A stretch of 13,508 bases of DNA from the NCBI GenBank assembly GCA_009925905.1, contig RFPZ01000037.1, positions 1 through 13,508 of the forward strand. The letters are read 5' to 3'. Shown piece after piece: positions 9,182 through 13,508 of this stretch. Source of the stretch: Candidatus Aquidulcis frankliniae (lineage in GTDB: Bacteria; Chloroflexota; Limnocylindria; Limnocylindrales; Limnocylindraceae). The first letter of the stretch is position 1, and each line of letters starts with the position of its first letter. The position numbers were made by a program, and so were the translations under genes. The notes under the pieces were generated by a model. It did not search any database. It had not been told where the DNA came from and saw only the letters and a program-made list of their open reading frames with translations.

Positions 9182-9929
9182 CTTCGCCCTCGTCGCCAGA
9201 CCCACGACGCTCGCGCAGGCGATCGGCGATGCCGCGGAGTGCATCTGCGGCGGCGCGGACCACTTTGCGGGCCGGTGCAATGGCTGCATCAGCGGCGCCG
9301 ACTGCACCACCAACCTCTTCGGCAAAGGCCGAGGCCGCCTCGTCGCGCAGGTCATCAACGGCGCCAAATGTTGCGCGGAGTTCATGTTCCGTCGCGAGTG
9401 GGCGGAATCGATCGGTGAAGCGCTGCATGTCAAAGGTTGCCAGCCCCACCAGTAGATCTACGAGCAAGATGGTCAGCGCGAAGAGGAGCGAGGCTCCAGC
9501 TGCTGGACCCCCCGAACCGCTGAAGACGAAGAGCACAAGCAACGCACCGATCGCGCCACCAACGAACGCAAGGGCAAAGGATCGCGCTCGACGTGGCGCA
9601 GTGATCTGCAGCACCGAGGATGTGATCGCCGCGGCAACGACGAGCAACAGGAGCGTCACATGTGCGGCGCCCCAAATCATGGAGCCAAAGAACGCAGCAC
9701 CGAGCAACATGAAGATTGCGATGAGCAGCCCAAGCAGTGCCGCGGTGATCAGTGTGATAACTGCAATCGCGCCGAGCAGCACGCCGACCGCGTCACGCGA
9801 GATCGCGGCGACTTCTGCGGTAAAGAGGCTCCAGTGTCCACCGATGAGCGCACGTACCGCGATGATCAGCTGCGCAAGGTCGTCGCTGAATCCCTCGCGC
9901 TCCGATGGTCCGCCCGGTGTTTCGGTCAT
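9174..9929 (-). CDS. Holin-X-like multi-pass membrane protein with cytoplasmic tail
   Basis: 251 residues. The start (DDLAQLIIAVRALIGGH, then an AEVAAISRDA helix) followed by a strongly hydrophobic hairpin (about 47-85) is the layout of the putative actinobacterial Holin-X family (phage holin superfamily III). Despite the name, these chromosomal proteins are mostly not linked to phage. Further hydrophobic segments lie near 86-108, 118-137 and 147-166, giving four or five membrane spans, and a roughly 80-residue Ala/Glu/Arg-rich helical tail follows (170-251). That is longer than the simple two-span members I know of. The ATG is four bases after the mrp stop, with no clear Shine-Dalgarno sequence, suggesting re-initiation. 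Its stop overlaps the next gene by eight bases. No lysin or phage gene is nearby, so a lysis role is unlikely; actual function is unknown. Confidence 0.72.
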   Translation of the reverse strand: MTETPGGPSEREGFSDDLAQLIIAVRALIGGHWSLFTAEVAAISRDAVGVLLGAIAVITLITAALLGLLIAIFMLLGAAFFGSMIWGAAHVTLLLLVVAAAITSSVLQITAPRRARSFALAFVGGAIGALLVLFVFSGSGGPAAGASLLFALTILLVDLLVGLATFDMQRFTDRFRPLATEHELRATFGAVDDLRDEAASAFAEEVGGAVGAADAAIAPARKVVRAAADALRGIADRLRERRGSGDEGEDA

Positions 9930-9933
9930 GCGA

Positions 9934-11007
9934 CTAGGCGACCGTTAACGTTGGTGCCGACTCACTCGCGGCGCGCACTGCGAGTCGCGCGGCAACCTGT
10001 CCCGCCAACTCCTTAAGTGCTGCGGCGGCCGGGCCCTCTTCACGTTGAGCGACGGCCGGAATGCCGGCATCGCCACCTTGTCGCACCGCCATCTCCAACG
10101 GAATACGTCCGAGGTGATCGAGTCCCTCCTCTTTCGCGAGGCGCTCAGCACCACCGCGTCCGAATATTTCGGTGAGTTCGCCACAGTGTGGGCAGGCAAA
10201 CGCCGACATGTTCTCAACGATGCCAAGGATCGGCACGTTCATTCGACGGAACATCGCCAGCGCTTTCGTCACGTCAGAGAGGGCGACATCTTGTGGTGTG
10301 GTCACGAGCACTGCACCCGCAATCGGCACCGCCTGCGCCAAGGTGAGCTGTGCGTCAGAGGTTCCAGGCGGAAGGTCAACGACGAGATAGTCAAGGTCGC
10401 CCCACTCCACATCGCGCAAGAACTGCTGAATTGCGCCACCAATCAGTGGTCCGCGCCAGACAATTGGCTGCCCCTCTGGAACGAAGAACTGAATGGAGAT
10501 GAGCTTGACGCCGTGGCGCTCAATCGGCTCGATTTTGCCGCCAGCGCTCGACTTCGGGGTGCCGGTCGCCCCCATCATCTGCGGCAGGTTCGGCCCGGTG
10601 ATGTCGGCGTCGAGCAGGCCGACGCGAGCCCCGCTCTGGGCGAGGGCCACCGCCAGGTTGACCGAGACCGTGCTCTTACCGACCCCGCCCTTCCCGGAGG
10701 CAACGGCCACAATGTTACGAATGCCAGGGAGGAGGCGCTCCTGGGTGGAGGCAGAGGCGCGACGGACCTTTGAGCCCCAACGGAGTTCGGCCACTGTTAC
10801 ACCGATCCCGTCGAGGGCGCCGCGAATATCGCGCTCGATGACGTCCTTCAAGGGGCAGGCGGGAGTGGTGAGCTCGATCATGAATCTGGCCTGGTCGCCG
10901 TCGAGAGTGAGCTCTTTGACCATCTCCAATGTAACAATGTCACGGCCAAGTTCGGGCTCCTGAACGCCGGAGAGGGCCTGAAGAACGGCTGCTTCGCTGG
11001 TAGCCAC
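9934..11007 (-). CDS. mrp: Mrp/NBP35-family Fe-S cluster carrier ATPase
   Basis: A P-loop ATPase (also called ApbC) thought to carry and deliver [4Fe-4S] clusters to target proteins in the cytosol; 357 residues from the chosen start. An N-terminal MIP18/DUF59 domain (about 1-78) holds the TTPACPL motif with C51. The ATPase domain has the deviant Walker A GKGGVGKS at 105-112, DADITGPNLPQMMG at 133-146, the Walker B region YLVVDLPPGTSD (207-218), and the bridging CPHC at 272-275 that holds the cluster between subunits. I chose GTG at 11007 because a purine-rich site (AGGGGGA) lies just before it and the DUF59 core begins about ten residues later. The same frame extends 68 codons further upstream, but that part has no family resemblance. 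It is first of the minus-strand block and divergent from the ABC transporter. Confidence 0.93.
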   Translation of the reverse strand: MATSEAAVLQALSGVQEPELGRDIVTLEMVKELTLDGDQARFMIELTTPACPLKDVIERDIRGALDGIGVTVAELRWGSKVRRASASTQERLLPGIRNIVAVASGKGGVGKSTVSVNLAVALAQSGARVGLLDADITGPNLPQMMGATGTPKSSAGGKIEPIERHGVKLISIQFFVPEGQPIVWRGPLIGGAIQQFLRDVEWGDLDYLVVDLPPGTSDAQLTLAQAVPIAGAVLVTTPQDVALSDVTKALAMFRRMNVPILGIVENMSAFACPHCGELTEIFGRGGAERLAKEEGLDHLGRIPLEMAVRQGGDAGIPAVAQREEGPAAAALKELAGQVAARLAVRAASESAPTLTVA

Positions 11008-11084
11008 ATATCCCCCTTCGCCCCGCTCGGGGCTCTCGGTGGCGCCCCACGGGCGCATCCCCTCCATCCTACTCGCAACGGCGT

Positions 11085-11113
11085 TTGACCCCACCCCCCG
11101 TGGGTCATAGTCT
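11085..11113 (+). promoter_or_regulatory. candidate promoter and overlapping operator for the ABC importer
   Basis: TTGACC (11085-11090) matches five of six -35 consensus positions, and TAGTCT (11108-11113) lies 17 bases on as a weaker -10. The inverted repeat TGACCC-N10-GGGTCA (11086-11107) covers the -35 box and the spacer, where a repressor dimer would block polymerase. A start near 11120 would give a leader of about 54 bases before the GTG at 11174. Based on consensus matching alone. Confidence 0.4.
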
Positions 11114-11157
11114 TCGCAAGTCCTCACTTGAGGGGCAGATACAGGACAGGTGTCCGC

Positions 11158-11164
11158 GGAGGTG
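11158..11164 (+). promoter_or_regulatory. ribosome binding site fixing the GTG start of the ABC ATPase
   Basis: GGAGGTG is a near-perfect Shine-Dalgarno sequence, nine bases before GTG at 11174. It supports the GTG start even though there is no upstream ATG choice. Confidence 0.75.
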
Positions 11165-11173
11165 TAACCGAGG

Positions 11174-12271
11174 GTGGCAGACGTCGACGTTCGCCTGGTC
11201 AACGTGACCAAGAAGTTCGGTGATCAGACCGCAGTGGACGGCATCACGCTCGATGTCTCAGACGGCGAGTTCTTCACCCTCCTCGGGCCATCAGGCTGCG
11301 GCAAGACCACAACCTTGCGCATGATCGGCGGTTTCGAGCAGCCGACCAGCGGACTCATTGAGCTGAAGGGCGAAGACGTCACCTTCCTCCCCGCCCACGA
11401 GCGTGACGTCAACACCGTCTTCCAGAGCTATGCGCTCTTTCCGCACCTCACAATTTTTGAGAACGTTGCATTCGGGCTCCGTCGCTCCGGCGTAAAAGGC
11501 GATGAGGTCACGCGACGTGTCGGTGAGGCACTCGAGTTGGTTCAGCTTGTTGGTTACGAGAAGCGCAAGCCGGCGCAACTCTCTGGCGGTCAGGCGCAGC
11601 GCGTCGCCCTAGCTCGAGCGCTGGTCAATCGGCCCGCCGTGCTGCTCCTTGACGAGCCGCTCGGTGCGCTCGATCTCAAGTTGCGCAAGCAGATGGGCAT
11701 TGAGTTGAAGCGCATCCAGCGCGAGGTTGGCATTACCTTTATTTACGTCACACACGACCAAGAAGAGGCGATGACTATGTCCGATCGCATCGCGGTAATG
11801 AACAAGGGTCGCTACGAACAGCTCGCGGGCCCAGAGACACTGTACGAGCGCCCAACGACGCGCTTCGTCGCGAGCTTCGTCGGCGCGAGCAATCTTCTCG
11901 AGGGGAAGATTGGTTCGGATGGCGACTCGTGGACCGTCACCCTCCCCTCTGGCGATGTTGTGCGCGCGCCGAAGAGCCTCGGCGACATCGGCACGGGCGG
12001 CGCCATCGGCGTGCGCCCAGAGAAGCTCACGCTGTTGGAGCCAGGGCAAGAGTCGAAGGGGAATCGACTTGATGGCACGGTTGTTGATACGAGTTACCTC
12101 GGTGTGCTGACGCAGTACACCGTGGAGGGTGCAGGTGGCCTGCGCCTTCTCGTAAGTGAACAGAATGTCGACCGCACGACGCGGAGCGACACGTGGCGAC
12201 CCGGAGAGCGGGTCGCGTTGACCTGGAAACCCGATCACGGCTTCGTGGTCGGCGATTCAAAGAGCGCCTAA
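11174..12271 (+). CDS. polyamine-type ABC transporter ATP-binding protein (PotA-like)
   Basis: Cytosolic ATPase that powers an importer; 365 residues, the normal PotA size. Walker A GPSGCGKT is at 38-45, the Q-loop VFQSYALFPHLTIFENV at 82-98, the signature LSGGQ at 136-140, Walker B VLLLDE at 156-161 with the D-loop after it, and the switch histidine H194 in YVTHDQEEAM. After about residue 230 comes a TOBE-type regulatory domain, including IGVRPEKLTLL, as in PotA/FbpC/CysA-like ATPases. The start is GTG, supported by GGAGGTG upstream. The binding protein gene follows after 19 bases, in the order ATPase, binding protein, permease. Resemblance is strongest to spermidine/putrescine systems, but Fe(III) or other organic-cation uptake by close relatives cannot be excluded from this gene alone. 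Confidence 0.92.
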   Translation: MADVDVRLVNVTKKFGDQTAVDGITLDVSDGEFFTLLGPSGCGKTTTLRMIGGFEQPTSGLIELKGEDVTFLPAHERDVNTVFQSYALFPHLTIFENVAFGLRRSGVKGDEVTRRVGEALELVQLVGYEKRKPAQLSGGQAQRVALARALVNRPAVLLLDEPLGALDLKLRKQMGIELKRIQREVGITFIYVTHDQEEAMTMSDRIAVMNKGRYEQLAGPETLYERPTTRFVASFVGASNLLEGKIGSDGDSWTVTLPSGDVVRAPKSLGDIGTGGAIGVRPEKLTLLEPGQESKGNRLDGTVVDTSYLGVLTQYTVEGAGGLRLLVSEQNVDRTTRSDTWRPGERVALTWKPDHGFVVGDSKSA

Positions 12272-12290
12272 GGCGCGGAAGGAGGGCACG

Positions 12291-13466
12291 ATGGGCACCG
12301 AAAAGAGCGCTGAGCAGATGGTCAGTCGACGTACCGTTCTTAAGGTTGGTGCGGCCGCCGCAGGCACCGCGGCCTTCCTCGCCGCATGTGGGACTTCTGG
12401 CAGCTCAACTTCACCAAGCCCAAAGCCATCGCAGTCCGACACCATCTCTGATGTTGTCAACGTAGCGAACTGGACGCTCTACATTGACCTGAGTGAAGAT
12501 GAGCTGACGCGACCAACCGTGGCCGCCTTTGAAGCGGAGTACGGCACGAAGGTCAACTATGTCGAAGCGATTAACGACAACGATTCGTTTTTCGGCACGA
12601 TTAAGGCGCCACTCCAGGCTGGTGAAGACGCAGGCTGGGACATCGTCACGCTGACCGACTGGATGGCGGCGCGCATCATTCGTCTCGGCTGGGCCGAGAA
12701 GCTGAAGACCGCGCATATGAGCAACTTCACCGCGAACCTGCTTGACGTATACAAGGGGCGCAGCTTTGACGCGAACGTTGAATTCCTCGCCCCATGGGCG
12801 GGCATCGTTGCGGGCATCGCCGCAAACAAGACCACCGCAGGGTTCGTCAAGGGGTTCAAGGATCTCTTCGACCCACGCCTGAAGGGGAAGGTTTCGCTTC
12901 TGACCGAGATGCGCGACACCATTGGGCTTGCCATGCTGGCAAACGGGGACGACCCAGCCAAGGCCGATCGCGCCTCATTTGATCGCGCGATTGCGCTGAT
13001 TGAGCCGAGCGTCAGCGACGGCACGGTTCGGGCCTTCACCGGCAACGATTACAAAGAGCTCATCGTGAAGGGCGATGTGGCGGCATGTGTTGCCTGGCGC
13101 GGCGACACGGTGCAAATCGGCTATGAAGATCCGAATGTTGTTTGGGTCACGCCAACAGACGGATGCACCTTCTCTTCCGACAACATGTTGATCCCGCTCG
13201 GCGCAGCGCACAAATACACCGCGGAGAAGTGGATGGACTGGTATTACAAGCCAGAGATCGCCGCCCAGTTGACCGCGTACGTACAGTACGTGTCACCGGT
13301 GAAGGGGACGAAGGACGAGATTGCCAAGATCGACGCGACGCTCGCAACCGATCCGTTCATCTTCCCTGACGCGGCACTTGAGGCACAGCTCCATGTGTTC
13401 GCCGGCCTAACTGAGGACGACGAGATCTACATGAACGACGCCTTCAGCGCCCTGCAGGGCAACTAA
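12291..13466 (+). CDS. polyamine-type ABC transporter substrate-binding lipoprotein (PotD-like, Tat-exported)
   Basis: 391-residue extracytoplasmic binding protein that delivers ligand to the permease. The N-terminus carries a twin-arginine motif (SRRTVLK, 12-18), an Ala/Gly hydrophobic stretch and a lipobox LAAC at 30-33, so it is probably folded before Tat export and then lipidated on C33. A Ser/Pro/Thr-rich linker (about 34-50) follows. The mature part has the spermidine/putrescine-binding fold features: NVANWTLYID near 56-65, a FEAEYGTKVNY strand-helix, a DIVTLTDWMA block and EKWMDWYYKPEIAAQLTAYV near the C-terminus. ATG at 12291 has GGAGG at 12281-12285; a downstream ATG (12318) would also retain the RR motif but lacks such a site. 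Ligand identity is inferred from family resemblance only. Confidence 0.9.
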   Translation: MGTEKSAEQMVSRRTVLKVGAAAAGTAAFLAACGTSGSSTSPSPKPSQSDTISDVVNVANWTLYIDLSEDELTRPTVAAFEAEYGTKVNYVEAINDNDSFFGTIKAPLQAGEDAGWDIVTLTDWMAARIIRLGWAEKLKTAHMSNFTANLLDVYKGRSFDANVEFLAPWAGIVAGIAANKTTAGFVKGFKDLFDPRLKGKVSLLTEMRDTIGLAMLANGDDPAKADRASFDRAIALIEPSVSDGTVRAFTGNDYKELIVKGDVAACVAWRGDTVQIGYEDPNVVWVTPTDGCTFSSDNMLIPLGAAHKYTAEKWMDWYYKPEIAAQLTAYVQYVSPVKGTKDEIAKIDATLATDPFIFPDAALEAQLHVFAGLTEDDEIYMNDAFSALQGN

Positions 13467-13492
13467 GCCGCCGGACAAAAGCGGAGCCGACG

Positions 13493-13508
13493 ATGATCGC
13501 GTTCCTGC
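13493..13508 (+). CDS. start of a probable ABC permease gene (partial)
   Basis: ATG at 13493 follows GGAG (13482-13485) by seven bases and opens with M-I-A-F-L before the window ends. It lies 26 bases after the binding protein, where the polyamine permease would be expected, and the hydrophobic opening fits a membrane protein. Only five codons are visible, so this rests on position and spacing. Confidence 0.5.

Larger units (their letters stand above)
11008..11173. promoter_or_regulatory. divergent intergenic region between mrp and the ABC importer
   Basis: The only sizeable gene-free stretch (166 bases) and the place where both transcription directions must begin. It holds several inverted repeats: GCCCCG-CT-CGGGGC (11020-11033), TGACCC...GGGTCA (11086-11107), CCTCA-CT-TGAGG (11122-11133) and GGACA-GG-TGTCC (11144-11155). 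A candidate promoter for the importer is listed separately. For the mrp side, TAGGAT on the minus strand (11071-11066) is a possible -10 box, but I see no convincing -35 partner. No riboswitch family was recognised. Confidence 0.6.

Noticed and set aside
9182..9433. Upstream extension of the small membrane protein frame (to an ATG at 9433)
   Set aside because: The extension overlaps the conserved tail of the Holin-X-like gene in another frame, is Ser/Pro/Thr/Met-rich without resemblance to the rest, and the ATGCCTAA overlap start fits the gene arrangement better.
9174..9929. Holin as a sign of a prophage or lysis cassette
   Set aside because: No endolysin, integrase, capsid or other phage gene is present, and the neighbours are housekeeping genes. 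Chromosomal Holin-X-like proteins are common without phages.
11008..11211. 68-codon N-terminal extension of Mrp to an ATG at 11211
   Set aside because: It would overlap the divergent ABC ATPase gene and consume both promoters; the residues are unrelated to the Mrp family, and a purine-rich site precedes the GTG at 11007.
13279..13291. Perfect inverted repeat ACGTAC-A-GTACGT
   Set aside because: It lies within the binding-protein coding sequence and is explained by the codons for a Tyr-Val-Gln-Tyr-Val stretch; no regulatory context.

Overview
This is a gene-dense, GC-rich (about 60% by eye) bacterial chromosomal segment made mostly of housekeeping genes. No gap between genes exceeds about 170 bases. 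Adjacent genes often overlap by 1 to 8 bases, and GTG starts are used three times (valS, mrp, potA-like). A dimeric class II glycyl-tRNA synthetase, a tig-clpP-clpX-valS order, a Holin-X-like membrane protein and a Tat-exported lipoprotein fit a GC-rich Gram-positive-type lineage, Actinobacteriota or Chloroflexota. A single clpP where many Actinobacteria carry two in tandem, together with the compaction, leans slightly to a streamlined Chloroflexota-like organism. This placement is inference and is not resolved by the sequence.

Layout. Bases 1-865 (+): the tail of an unknown upstream gene, then a ferredoxin/flavodoxin-NADP+ reductase. Bases 862-11007 (-): ten consecutive same-strand genes, read right to left: mrp (Fe-S carrier ATPase), a Holin-X-like membrane protein, a small membrane protein, tRNA-Leu(UAG), tig, clpP, clpX, valS, fmdB-type zinc ribbon, and glycyl-tRNA synthetase. 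Bases 11008-11173: the only sizeable intergenic region, a divergent promoter region with several inverted repeats. Bases 11174-13508 (+): a polyamine-type ABC importer with ATPase, Tat/lipoprotein binding protein, and the first codons of a probable permease.

How the genes work together. The minus-strand block links translation (tRNA-Leu, ValRS, GlyRS), folding of nascent chains (trigger factor) and protein turnover (ClpXP), with stop/start overlaps at clpX-valS and valS-fmdB suggesting translational coupling. Upstream of it, mrp and two membrane proteins of unknown role form a tight trio whose last member terminates inside the tRNA gene. The plus-strand cluster at the right is an independent uptake operon.

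I found no mobile element, CRISPR array, phage module or clear new defence or biosynthetic system. The most distinctive features are the protein stop codon inside the tRNA-Leu D-loop, the uncharacterised mrp-linked membrane-protein pair, and the set of inverted repeats between mrp and the ABC transporter.
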